Shown here: positions 46,463 through 56,100 of the stretch, in pieces
Layout: each line of letters begins with the position of its first letter
How positions within the stretch are numbered: the first letter of the stretch is position 1
NCBI RefSeq assembly: GCF_003097515.1
Contig: NZ_CP029188.1
Span: forward strand, 5,281,001 to 5,345,000
Direction of reading: 5' to 3'
Source: Streptomyces tirandamycinicus
GTDB taxonomy: Bacteria; Actinomycetota; Actinomycetes; Streptomycetales; Streptomycetaceae
DNA length: 64,000 nt
Made by a program: the position numbers and the translations under genes
The notes under the pieces: generated by a model
What the model was told of the DNA's origin: nothing
Seen by the model: only the letters and a program-made list of their open reading frames with translations
The model's database searches: none

Positions 46463-46606
46463 GCGGTTTTCCGGGATGCAAGTCACAATTTGAGCGATTT
46501 ACCACTTTGTAGTGGGCGGATGGCTGTAGGGGGAACGATATCGGCTGATCAGTGGTCGACGGTGGGGACTGCTACGTGATTCGGCGTCCGCACAGTGCGG
46601 TGCCTG

Positions 46607-47923
46607 TTAGTTGACTCGACGATTGCCGGGCGGAACCTCGCTGCGGTGCATTCCGACGACGACCGAGCCTGGCCCCTTGGCGGACAGGCTCTCGCGTATG
46701 AGGTCGATGACGTAGTCCGAGCTGGTGCCGCGCGTGCCGATCCACCCGTCCCTGAGCAATGTGGTGAACGTGGTGTTGTTCAGATAGCGGGGAACTGAGT
46801 GTTCGACGATGCGTGTCCCGCCGGACGGCCCACCGGCCCCCGGGCGCTGGAGCAGCTCCCAGAAGTGCTCCCGTGTGAGGTACATGCCGGATATGAGCGC
46901 CGCTGAGTTCATCATGAAGGGAACGGTCCGGCACAGCTTGACCATGCTCGGCGTGGTGACCAGGCGCGGATCTCCCAGCGCCCCGGAGCGCTGGTGATTC
47001 GTCCGAGTCGACTCCTCCTCTGCCCTGCACTTGTCGTCCACGGCCTCCATCCGTTTCAGCTCCCGTTCACCGGTACCGTCGTGCCAGTAGACCCAGCTGC
47101 GTCCGCTCTGGCGCATGCGCTTGTACTGGACCGTCGCCACACTGCGCGCGTGCTCGTTCACATAGATCATGTCGACGCCCATGACGGCCTCGGCCTGTGT
47201 GCGGTTGGCGTTGTACACGAACAGCCGGTGGGGGGATTCGGAGTTGCGGCGATAGATCCGCCAGCCGACCTGTACGGCGTCCTCGCCCTCCATGCCGGGG
47301 AAGCGCATGTAGTCATGGACGATCTGCTGGTCCTCAATCTGTCGGAGGGTGGGCAGCCCTTCGAGGAAGGGGACGGATCGGGAGCGGGGATCGTCCTCAC
47401 GGAATGGCGGCCGCCACGCCTCGAGCGGATCGCGGTCCGTGCCGAACGTCTCAAGGAGGGTTCCCACCGCGTCTTTCTCGAGGCTCAACCGTTCTCCCAC
47501 CCGTCCTGTCGGAGCATTGGCCCCCAGGCTGGCCTCCAGGCCGTCCAGCGCCTCGTTCAGTTCCGGCCGCAGATGCCTGACGGCGTCGAGTAGATTGTCG
47601 CCGGCTGCAGGAGACATACGGCCGTCGTCGAGGAGAAATCGACGGCTGGCCCCCATCCTGCCCTCGAGATCGACAAGCGGCAGAGGCCACTGGAGTGCGG
47701 TGAAGTCGCGTGTGATCAGCGCCCGTTCGTAGGTACCCGATCGTCTCCCAGGGAAGACGCTGCCGACCCCGATGATCTTGCGCTGCTCATAGCGTGCGTG
47801 ACGGTCCGTGAAGAAGGCGAGACACCAGACGCGTGGCTTCCTCCAGTCCTTGTACGGGTACGCGAAGGTTCGCTCACCGCGGGGCAGCCACGCCGGAGGT
47901 CTCTCAGGGAGCCGCTCCATCAT
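46607..47923 (-). CDS. Unknown accessory protein with PD-(D/E)xK nuclease-like residues
   Basis: I do not recognise this protein. From the ATG at 47923 it has 438 residues; an open frame extends 13 codons into the IS end (to 47962), so the longer start would be an IS product. Counted from that longer frame, E258-x5-D264 (EAVMGVDMIY) and Q279-x-K281 (VQYKRM) have the order and spacing of a PD-(D/E)xK nuclease core. The N-terminus is rich in aromatic and basic residues (FAYPYKDWRKPRVWCLAFFTDRHARY). It has no signal or membrane segment. The IS3 element sits four bases before the start and must have cut off its original promoter. Confidence 0.6.
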   Translation of the reverse strand: MMERLPERPPAWLPRGERTFAYPYKDWRKPRVWCLAFFTDRHARYEQRKIIGVGSVFPGRRSGTYERALITRDFTALQWPLPLVDLEGRMGASRRFLLDDGRMSPAAGDNLLDAVRHLRPELNEALDGLEASLGANAPTGRVGERLSLEKDAVGTLLETFGTDRDPLEAWRPPFREDDPRSRSVPFLEGLPTLRQIEDQQIVHDYMRFPGMEGEDAVQVGWRIYRRNSESPHRLFVYNANRTQAEAVMGVDMIYVNEHARSVATVQYKRMRQSGRSWVYWHDGTGERELKRMEAVDDKCRAEEESTRTNHQRSGALGDPRLVTTPSMVKLCRTVPFMMNSAALISGMYLTREHFWELLQRPGAGGPSGGTRIVEHSVPRYLNNTTFTTLLRDGWIGTRGTSSDYVIDLIRESLSAKGPGSVVVGMHRSEVPPGNRRVN

Positions 47924-47958
47924 CAGGGGTCTGATGCAGGTTCGGGTGACAGGTTTGG

Positions 47959-48816
47959 TCACGCGGCCTGGAGGGCCGGTGTGGTCATGACGGTCTCGAA
48001 TTCGATGGGGGTCAGTCGGCCGAGTGAGGCTTGTCTGCGGCGTCGGTGGTAGGTCCGCTCGATCCAGGTCACGATCGCGATCCGGAGTTCTTCGCGGGTG
48101 GCCCAGGCCTGGCGGTCGAGGACGTTCTTCTGCAGCAGGCTGAAGAAGGACTCCATGGCCGCGTTGTCGCCGGCAGCTCCGACCCTCCCTATCGATCCGG
48201 CCATCCGGTGACGATCGAGCGCCCGGACGAACTTCCGGGAGCGGAACTGCGATCCGCGATCGCTGTGCAGAATGCAGCCGTCGACGTGTTCGCGCCGGGT
48301 CACGGCGTTGTCCAGGGCGGTCACGGCCAGGCGGGACTTCATCCGCGCGTCGATGGAATAGCCGACGATCCTGTTGCTGAAGACATCCTTGATCGCGCAG
48401 AGGTACAACTTCCCCTCACCCGTGGCGTGTTCGGTGATGTCGGCAAGCCACAGCCGGTTCGGGCCGGTCGCGGTGAAGTTGCGGCTCACGAGATCGTCGT
48501 GCACCGGCGGCCCGGCCTTCCTGCCCCTGCCACGTCTCTTCCCGAACACGCTCCACCAGCGGTTGTCCCGGCAGATCCGCCACGCAGTCCGGTCCGCCAT
48601 CCGGGCCCCGGCACCACGCGCTTCATCGGCCAGGAAGCGGTAGCCGAACTCCGGGTCGTCGCGGTGGGCGTCGAACAACGCGTTCGCGCGATGCGCCTCC
48701 TCCAGCACGGCGCCGGCCACCGGCTTGTCGAGCCAGCGGTAGTAGGGCTGTCTGGCGAGCTTCAGCACCCGGCACGTCACCGTGACGGGCACCCCGTCCA
48801 CGGCCAGCTCTTTCAC
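47959..48816 (-). CDS. IS3-family transposase OrfB (DDE integrase)
   Basis: The 285-residue protein is the catalytic part of an IS3 transposase. The DDE triad is visible: Asp in NRLWLADITEH, Asp in ILHSDRGSQF and Glu in AAMESFFSLLQK, with the usual HTH_21 segment near the N-terminus (FGYRFLADEARGAG). Its open frame overlaps the end of orfA; a run AAAAGG on the minus strand (48829-48836 of the plus strand) gives the -1 slip that would continue orfA as ...LPGKRIYPLVKELAVDG, the usual IS3 join. All key residues look intact, so the copy may be active. Confidence 0.92.
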   Translation of the reverse strand: MKELAVDGVPVTVTCRVLKLARQPYYRWLDKPVAGAVLEEAHRANALFDAHRDDPEFGYRFLADEARGAGARMADRTAWRICRDNRWWSVFGKRRGRGRKAGPPVHDDLVSRNFTATGPNRLWLADITEHATGEGKLYLCAIKDVFSNRIVGYSIDARMKSRLAVTALDNAVTRREHVDGCILHSDRGSQFRSRKFVRALDRHRMAGSIGRVGAAGDNAAMESFFSLLQKNVLDRQAWATREELRIAIVTWIERTYHRRRRQASLGRLTPIEFETVMTTPALQAA

Positions 48817-49121
48817 GAGCGGGTAGATCCTTTTCCCGGCAGATGTGCCTGCGACAGATAGGCCGCAGCCCGGCGCAGAACCTCGTTCTCCTGCTCCAGC
48901 AGCTTGATCCGCCGACGCGCTTCCCGCAGTTCCGCGCTCTCCTGGCTGGTCACCCCGGGCTTGGAACCGTCATCGATGTCCGCCCGGCGCATCCACTTCC
49001 ACAACGTCATCGGATGGACCCCGAAATCGGTGGCTACCTGCTCGACCGTCACCCCCGGGCCGCGGTTTCTCGCGACCCGTACGACGTCCTGGCGGAACTC
49101 TTCCGGATAGGGCTTGGGCAC
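48813..49121 (-). CDS. IS3-family transposase OrfA
   Basis: The 102-residue protein starts VAVPKPYPEEFRQDVVRVARNRGPGV and has the HTH_Tnp_1 helix-turn-helix (VEQVATDFGVHPMTLWKWMRRADID) and a leucine-zipper-like coiled coil (ELREARRRIKLLEQENEVLRRAAAYL). The GTG at 49121 follows AAGGA; an ATG at 49154 would add 11 residues. The end overlaps orfB by four bases and carries the probable -1 frameshift site. Confidence 0.9.
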   Translation of the reverse strand: MPKPYPEEFRQDVVRVARNRGPGVTVEQVATDFGVHPMTLWKWMRRADIDDGSKPGVTSQESAELREARRRIKLLEQENEVLRRAAAYLSQAHLPGKGSTRS

Positions 49122-49190
49122 AGCGACATCCTTCCCACCTGCCCTGCAGGGCAAGCAAGTTCAGATGTCACCCGATCGTGCATCAGACCC

Positions 49191-49364
49191 GAGATCCCCT
49201 GGTCCGGGGTGGGTGAGTAGGTGGCCCTACACGAGACTTCAATGTGAGGTGGATCACCACCTTGTTTGCGTTCATGCTAGGTGAACTGCCCGGTATGTGA
49301 CGAGGCGTCGATCTGGACCCCCAACCCAACTAATAAGTAAGGTCGCTCCACTTCGTTGATCTTC
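49191..49364. promoter_or_regulatory. AT-richer leader before the LamG gene
   Basis: This 174-base stretch between the IS end and the LamG gene is lower in GC than its surroundings and probably holds the promoter of the toxin locus. I cannot place a -10/-35 pair with confidence. Confidence 0.35.
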
Positions 49365-49394
49365 ATGGAATTTTCAGATTGTGAGTGCTGCGTA

Positions 49395-52300
49395 GTGATA
49401 AGACGTAGGCGCCGTTGGGGAGCGGCGCGAGGGGTGGCGTCAACGGCCGTTGCATTGCTGGCCCTTGTCGGTGTGGCGAGCGAGCCGTTGTCCGGCAGCG
49501 CGCTGGCGGCGGGTGTGGACGATGGTGCTGAGGCTGCCGAGGCGAGTTCGAGTGTGCCTTCGGATGAGGCTGCGCGCGGTAAGGCCTTCTGGGAGGACGA
49601 CTCTCTGCCTGCCAAGTCCGAGGAGCAGAAGGCTTCGGAGAAGGCGGTGGCCGAGGGTCATCGCGTCGAGGTGGGCAGCCTCACAACCGAGTCGAACCAG
49701 GTCTTCGCCAATCCCGACGGGACATTCACCGTCGAGTCGTCGGCAGGTCCGGAGCGAGTACGCAAGGACGGCTCCTGGGTGCCCATCGACACGTCGCTCG
49801 TCAGGCGTGAAGACGGGCTGCTCGCGCCGAAGGCGGCGCAGGATGTGGTGCTGTCGGGAGGCGGTTCGACGGCGCCGCTGGCGAAGATCACGCGCAATGG
49901 CAAGGCGTATGAGCTGGGTACTCCCTGGGCGCTGCCGGAGCCGAAGATCTCGGGTTCCCTCGCGATCTACGAATCTGTGCGTCCCGACGTTGACCTGGTG
50001 GTCCAGGTACGTCCGGATGGCTTCACACAGAACCTGGTGGTCCACAGCCGTGAGGCCGCGTCCGATCCGGCGCTGAACTCGATCCAGTTCCCTGTCAAGA
50101 CCACCGGCCTGTCGGTGAAGACGGCGGACAACGGCACCGTTTCGCTCGTCGACGGCAGTGGCCATGCGGTGTTCTCCAGTAGCGCCGCGCTGATGTGGGA
50201 CACCGCGGAAACGGCCCCAGCGCCGTCCGGGCCGGCCGGGGCAAAGCCTGCGTCGTTCGCTGCTGCGGCCGAAGCCGAGGCTGACGCGGACAGTCCAGTG
50301 CTTCCTGAGCCGGGCTCGAAGACCGCCATTGCGGACGTCGACGTGACCAGCGATGCCCTGTCGGTGACGCCTGACCAGGCCTTCCTGGATGCCGCTGATA
50401 CGTCGTACCCGGTGGTCATCGACCCGCCGGCAGTGAACTCGACGCTGACCGGTTGGACGACGATCTGGTCGAACCTGTCGGGGACGTCGTTCTGGAAGAC
50501 CTCGCATGCTCTTGGTGTCGGCTACGACGCGTACGTCGACAACAAGCAGGCCAAGTCGCTGTTCCAGTTCGACACCCGAAGTGTCGCGGGCAAGAACATC
50601 CTGGGGGCGACGTTCACGGCCTATGAGATCTGGTCGGCGAACTGTGAGAAGAGGGATGTCAACCTCTACCGCACGAACGCCATCTCCAGCTCGACGACGT
50701 GGAACAAGCCGCCCACCGGCTGGTCCTACGTCACGAAGGTCTCCGCGGCGAAGGGTCACTCGTCAAGCTGCCCCGATGGCGACGTGGAGTTCAACGCGAC
50801 CGCCGCGGTGGCCTACACAGCCAAGGCCAAGTCGACGACCACAACACTTGGTCTGACGGCGAGCAGCACAGACCCGATCGCGTGGAAGCAGTTCATGTCA
50901 CCGGCCGACGATCGTGCGACGAAGGAGCGCAAGCCGCGGCTTTCCATCACGTATGTGTCGCCACTCACGGCTGCTCCGTCGGCGGTGAAACTTTCCGAGC
51001 CGAACATCGCTTGCTCTGCCTCGACGAGTCCGGCACTCATCCGGGACAACACGCCGCGAGTGACGGCCACGCCGACGTCGGCAGATGGCTCGAATGCGAG
51101 TCTGCGTCCCAACTTCGAGCTGTACGCGGGATCGAGCACGACACCGACCAACCTGAGTCCGGACACATGGACGGTCAGCGGCCATCCCGGATCGGACCCG
51201 ACCCCGACGCTGACGAGCGGCACTACATACAAGTTCCGTGCCAGGAGTCAGTACCGCTATACGTACAACGGCACGACGAGCTACCTGTACGGACCGTGGT
51301 CGGGCTACTGCTACTTCAAGGTCGACACCACTGCTCCGCCCAAGCCCACTGTGACGTCCTCGGAGTATCCGCAGTGCGCGGGGATCACGTGTGACGCCTC
51401 GCCGGAGACCGGAAGTGTCGGGCAGACCGGCACGTTCAAGATCACCGCCGGCGCCAGCGACGTTCGGCGCTACGACATCTGGCTCAACGGTGTGCTGCTG
51501 GAGACCAAGACGTTCACGGCCAACACGCCCACCTACGAGATCAAGGTCACCCCGACCAAGCGGCTCTCCAACGTCCTGCGGGTTCAGACGTTCGACCTGG
51601 CGGGCAATGTCAGTGAGGGCGCGGACTACCTGTTCAAGGTGGCCAAGGCCTCGAATCCTGTGGCCCAGTGGAAGCTCGATGCCACCGGCTTCAACGCGGC
51701 CGGCTCGAACCATGCCCTCACTCTCGGTGGCGGTGCGGCATGGACGACTCCGGCCCGGCTGGACGGTGGTCTTCGTTTCAACGGCACCGGCGCCTACGCG
51801 GCCACATCCGGGCCCGTGGTGGATACCACGGGGAGCTTCTCCGTGTCCGCGTGGACCAGGCTGGGAAGCCGGACCCAGATCAGCACGGTGGCCAGCCAGA
51901 GCGGCGCCCAGGTCGGAGCCTTCCAGCTGTACTACTCAAGCTCCTACGACCGGTGGGTGTTCAACCGCTACAGCTCCGATGGCACCAGCCTGGTGCGGGC
52001 GATCTCCACCCGTCCGGGTGTCGTCGGGGCGTGGACGCACCTGCTGGCCGTTTACGACAGGAATACCCAGCAGATCCGCCTGTACGTCAATGGCCGTCTG
52101 GAGGCCACCACCGCGTACACCACACCATGGGCGGCCACGGGCGCTTTCGAGATCGGCCGGATGAAGAGCCCCAGCAGCGGCACTATGGGCAGCTACTTCA
52201 AGGGCGACCTGGACCACGTGCAGGCGTGGAACCGTGTGGTGTTCCCCGACGAACTCTGGGTGCAGACCAACATGGAGAACCCGGACACGGGGCACCCGCA

Positions 52301-53018
52301 GGCTGCGTTGCTGGCTCACTGGACCATGGACAACACCTCCGGCACCACGGCCGCCGACGAGTCCGGCCGCGGCCACACCCTGCAGTCGCTCTCAGGTGCG
52401 GCATTCACCGCGGCGGACGACCCCGCCCACGGCAACGTGCTCGACCTGCCAAGTACCCAGCGCGGATACGCCACCGCCCCGGTCCCCCTCGATGACTCCG
52501 GCAGCTTCACCGTGGCCGGCTGGGTCAACCTTGACCCCACTGTTCTGGAGAACACCGCGGGCGCTCATTCGCCCACGGTCTTCGCCCATCCCGGTGCGCA
52601 GCGCAACGCCTTCCGCCTCTGGTACCGCCAAGAGGTAGGCGAAGTGGTCGGTGACTGGAACTTCGGCGTCTACGAGACGGACGTGCTGCAAGGGCCGGCC
52701 GCGACGGTCACCTCCGAGCAGGTCAACCCGCCCGGCAACTGGATCCATGTAGTCGGCGTGTACGACTCCGCGAACCAGTCGGCCAAGCTCTATCTCGCCG
52801 GCCAGCGCGAGGGGGCCGAGGAAGGCGTCTTCGTCGACAGCATCTTCCAGTCCGACCATCCACTGATGGTTGCCCAGGCACGCCGTCACGACACCAGCGA
52901 CTGGGGCAACCGCCTGTACGGGCAGCTCGACGACATGCGCGTCTACGCCGGCGTGCTGTCCGACGCCGAGATCAAACAGCTCGCGACCGTGGATGAGCCC
53001 CCGGTCGACATCGGCTGA
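49395..53018 (+). CDS. Secreted protein with DNRLRE-like and two LamG (jelly-roll) domains, upstream of RHS toxin
   Basis: From the GTG at 49395 the product has about 1,207 residues and opens with a classic signal peptide (VIRRRRRWGAARG, then a hydrophobic run ending SGSALAAG). Earlier in-frame starts exist at 49365 (ATG) and 49356 (TTG). The middle (about 330-530) resembles DNRLRE carbohydrate-binding modules (KSLFQFDTRSVAGKNILGATFTAYE), followed by an Ig-like segment and two LamG domains (starting near PVAQWKLDATGF and LLAHWTMDNTSG). Proteins of this make-up commonly precede RHS toxins in Streptomyces and may anchor or deliver them at the cell surface. A hairpin terminator follows. Confidence 0.82.
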   Translation: MIRRRRRWGAARGVASTAVALLALVGVASEPLSGSALAAGVDDGAEAAEASSSVPSDEAARGKAFWEDDSLPAKSEEQKASEKAVAEGHRVEVGSLTTESNQVFANPDGTFTVESSAGPERVRKDGSWVPIDTSLVRREDGLLAPKAAQDVVLSGGGSTAPLAKITRNGKAYELGTPWALPEPKISGSLAIYESVRPDVDLVVQVRPDGFTQNLVVHSREAASDPALNSIQFPVKTTGLSVKTADNGTVSLVDGSGHAVFSSSAALMWDTAETAPAPSGPAGAKPASFAAAAEAEADADSPVLPEPGSKTAIADVDVTSDALSVTPDQAFLDAADTSYPVVIDPPAVNSTLTGWTTIWSNLSGTSFWKTSHALGVGYDAYVDNKQAKSLFQFDTRSVAGKNILGATFTAYEIWSANCEKRDVNLYRTNAISSSTTWNKPPTGWSYVTKVSAAKGHSSSCPDGDVEFNATAAVAYTAKAKSTTTTLGLTASSTDPIAWKQFMSPADDRATKERKPRLSITYVSPLTAAPSAVKLSEPNIACSASTSPALIRDNTPRVTATPTSADGSNASLRPNFELYAGSSTTPTNLSPDTWTVSGHPGSDPTPTLTSGTTYKFRARSQYRYTYNGTTSYLYGPWSGYCYFKVDTTAPPKPTVTSSEYPQCAGITCDASPETGSVGQTGTFKITAGASDVRRYDIWLNGVLLETKTFTANTPTYEIKVTPTKRLSNVLRVQTFDLAGNVSEGADYLFKVAKASNPVAQWKLDATGFNAAGSNHALTLGGGAAWTTPARLDGGLRFNGTGAYAATSGPVVDTTGSFSVSAWTRLGSRTQISTVASQSGAQVGAFQLYYSSSYDRWVFNRYSSDGTSLVRAISTRPGVVGAWTHLLAVYDRNTQQIRLYVNGRLEATTAYTTPWAATGAFEIGRMKSPSSGTMGSYFKGDLDHVQAWNRVVFPDELWVQTNMENPDTGHPQAALLAHWTMDNTSGTTAADESGRGHTLQSLSGAAFTAADDPAHGNVLDLPSTQRGYATAPVPLDDSGSFTVAGWVNLDPTVLENTAGAHSPTVFAHPGAQRNAFRLWYRQEVGEVVGDWNFGVYETDVLQGPAATVTSEQVNPPGNWIHVVGVYDSANQSAKLYLAGQREGAEEGVFVDSIFQSDHPLMVAQARRHDTSDWGNRLYGQLDDMRVYAGVLSDAEIKQLATVDEPPVDIG

Positions 53019-53059
53019 TCCTCTGCAGCGCGTTCCCATCACTCACTAGTCACCCCACA

Positions 53060-53097
53060 CGCGGGGGTGTGCCCCAGCAGCCGGACACACCCCCGCG
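53060..53097 (+). terminator. Terminator between LamG and RHS genes
   Basis: A perfect 12-bp inverted repeat (arms 53060-53071 and 53086-53097) with a 14-base loop follows the LamG stop by 41 bases. The RHS gene would then need its own promoter or depend on read-through. Confidence 0.75.
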
Positions 53098-53106
53098 CTG
53101 TCCAGG

Positions 53107-56100
53107 ATGCGGAGAATCCATTTGTCCAGCACGAGATCAGTGCTGCCGTCATGGTCATGGAGCAGAGCGAGTCGGCGCCGCGTAGCTGCCGTCGCTCTCC
53201 CGGTGACCACGGCCATCGTCACCACACTGCTGGGGGCCGCCCCCGCGCAGAGCTTCGACCGCGATCACAGTGCCCTCGCGAAGGCCAAGTTCGGCAAGGC
53301 CGAACCCTTCAAGGCCCGGCACAAGAAGCTCACCGACCCGACGCGCCAGGCCGCGACCAAGACACGCGAGCGGGCCACGAAGAAGGTCGTCTGGCCCACA
53401 GGCGGCGCCACGAGCGTCGCCGTTCCGACGAAAGCCAGCACAACCGCTCGCGCAGCCGACTTGCCCGTCACCTTGGCTCAGCCGCTTCCGGCTAAGTCCA
53501 TCAAGGGCGGCAAGGCCAATCGCGCCCCTGCGCCGAGGCAGACCGCGCCGGCAAAGGCTGGTGTGCGCATCCTGGACCGCAGCACGACTGCCAAGCTCGG
53601 CATTGACGGCGTGGTCATGACCGTGGGCCGCGCGGACGGCAAGGCTGATCCGTCTGAGCTGTCCGTCAGCCTCGACTACAGCGGCTTCGCCCACGCCTAC
53701 AGCGGCAACTGGGCCTCACGCCTCCGCGTGGTCCAGTTGCCGGCGTGCGCACTCACAACCCCGGCCAAGGCCGACTGCCGCACGACCAACCCGGTGCCGT
53801 CCACCAACAACACCGCAGATCAGACGGTCACCGCCCAGGTCACCACCCCCAAGACGACACAGGCCCGGAGCGCCTTCACCGTTCTGGCGGTCTCCGCAGG
53901 TGCCGCCTCCGATCAAGGCGGCTACGAGGCAACCCCGCTGTCCCCGTCGGCGACCTGGTCAGGCGGCGGCTCCAACGGCGACTTCACCTGGTCCTACCCC
54001 CTGGATGCCGTACAGGCCCCCGCGGGTCCCGAACCGTCGCTGTCGCTCAGCTACTCGACCCAGAGCGTCGACGGCCGCACCTCCTCCACGAGCGCCCAGC
54101 CGTCCTGGATTGGCGAAGGCTTCGACCTGCCAACCTCCTACATCGAGCGCTCTTACGGCTCGTGCGACGACGACGGCCAGGACCAGAAGTACGACCAATG
54201 CTGGAAAGAGGACAACGCCTCCATCGTCCTGAACGGAAAGGCCAGCGCCCTCGTCAAGGACAAGACCACCGGCACCTGGCACGTGCAGGGCGATGACGCC
54301 GAGCGCGTCGTCCGCGGAACCGGCGCGGTCAATGGCGATGACGGCGACGCCGGCACCAACGGCGACGTCGGCGAGTACTGGACCGTCACGGGCACCGACG
54401 GAACCCAGTACATCTTCGGCAAGAACCGCCTTCCAGGCTGGACCACCGGCAAGGCCGAGACCAACTCCGTATGGACTGTGCCAGTCTTCGGCGACGACTC
54501 GGGCGAACCCGGCTACTCGTCCGGCACCAGCTTCGCCGGACGCGCCAAGAACCAGGCATGGCGGTGGAACCTCGACTACGCCGTCGACCCGCACGGCAAC
54601 GTCATGACCTACTGGTACGACAAGGAACTCAACTACTACGCCAAGAACGCATCGACCGGGTACGGCACCGAGTACGTCCGCGGCGGCTACCTCAAGCGCA
54701 TCGACTACGGCCAGCGCACCGACACCATCTTCTCAACCACCCAGCCGGCCGCTGCCCGCGTGAAGTTCATTGTCAAAGAACGCTGCATCCCCGTCTCCGG
54801 CGGTGAGACCTGTACCTCGCTGACCGAGTCCAATCGCAACGCCTGGCCCGACGTACCGTTCGACCAGATCTGCAAGAAGGACACCGTCTGCACCGACCAG
54901 CCCTCGCCGTCCTTCTTCTCCCGCAAGCGGCTGACCGACGTCACCACCCAGGTCTACAAGGGCACCGGCACCGGAGCGGACACCGACTACCGCGACGTCA
55001 ACACCTGGACCCTGGACCACTCCTTCCCGGACCCTGGTGACGGTTCGAACGCAGGCCTGTGGCTGAAGTCCATCCAGCACACCGGCAAGTCCGGCACCCC
55101 CATCACACTGCCCCCAGTGACGTTCACCGGTGTCCAGATGCCCAACCGTGTCGACAAGATCGGTGACGATGTCGCGCCGTTCATCAAGTGGCGCGTGCGC
55201 ACCATCACATCGGAGACCGGATCTGTCCTGACGGTGAATTACTCCAACCCGGAGTGCGTCGCCGACAGCAACATCCCGGCCGCGCTCGACAAGAACACCA
55301 AGCTTTGCTACCCCGTCAAATGGATCCCGCCATCCAACCCCACACCCGGCACAAACCCGCAGCCGCGCACGGACTGGTTCCACAAGTACGTGGTCAAGCA
55401 GATCCATGAGTCCGACCCGACCGGTGGCGCCCCCCTGAAGCAGACCGACTACACCTACCACGGCGGCGGCGCCTGGGCGTACGACGACCAGTCCCCGATC
55501 ACTCAGGCCAAGTACCGGACATGGGGAACCTGGCGCGGCTTCCAGAAGGTAACCACCACGACCGGTGAGGCCGCCGGAACGCCGACCAAGAGCGTCAGTC
55601 TCTTCTACCGTGGCATGCACGGCGACAAGCAGGCCGACGGCACCACCCGCAACGAGGCGGTCACCGACTCCAAGGGCACCGCGGTCACCGACGCTGAGCA
55701 GTTCGCCGGCCAGTTGCGCGAGCAAATCACCTACAACGGCACGACCGGTGCGGAGGTTTCCGGCACCATCACCACACCTTGGTCCCGGACCACAGCCACG
55801 GCAACCCACGCCTACGGCACCGTCCACGCCTACATGGTCCGCACCGGCAAGGAAGTCAAGCGCACTCCGATCCCTGGGGGCGGTGAAATCACCTCGACGA
55901 CGACCACAACGTACGACACAAAGAGCGGTCAGCCCCTGATCGTCGAGACGGAAGGTGGCGGACAGAAGGACTGCACCCGCACCGAGTACGCCACCAACGA
56001 TGCCGCCTGGATGCTTACCTACCCCAAGCGCGTCGAGAAAGTTTCCGTCGGCTGTGCCGCCACACCGATCCGGACCGGCGACCCCAAGACTACCGACGTC

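Larger units (their letters stand above)
47927..49190 (-). mobile_element. IS3-family insertion sequence, 1,264 bp
   Basis: Terminal inverted repeats of 25 bp (47927-47951 and 49166-49190, starting GGGTCTGATGCA, two or three mismatches) enclose orfA and orfB of the IS3 type on the minus strand. Flanking bases (CAG left, GAG right) do not form a clear 3-bp target duplication. It lies between the nuclease-like gene and the LamG gene. Confidence 0.88.
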
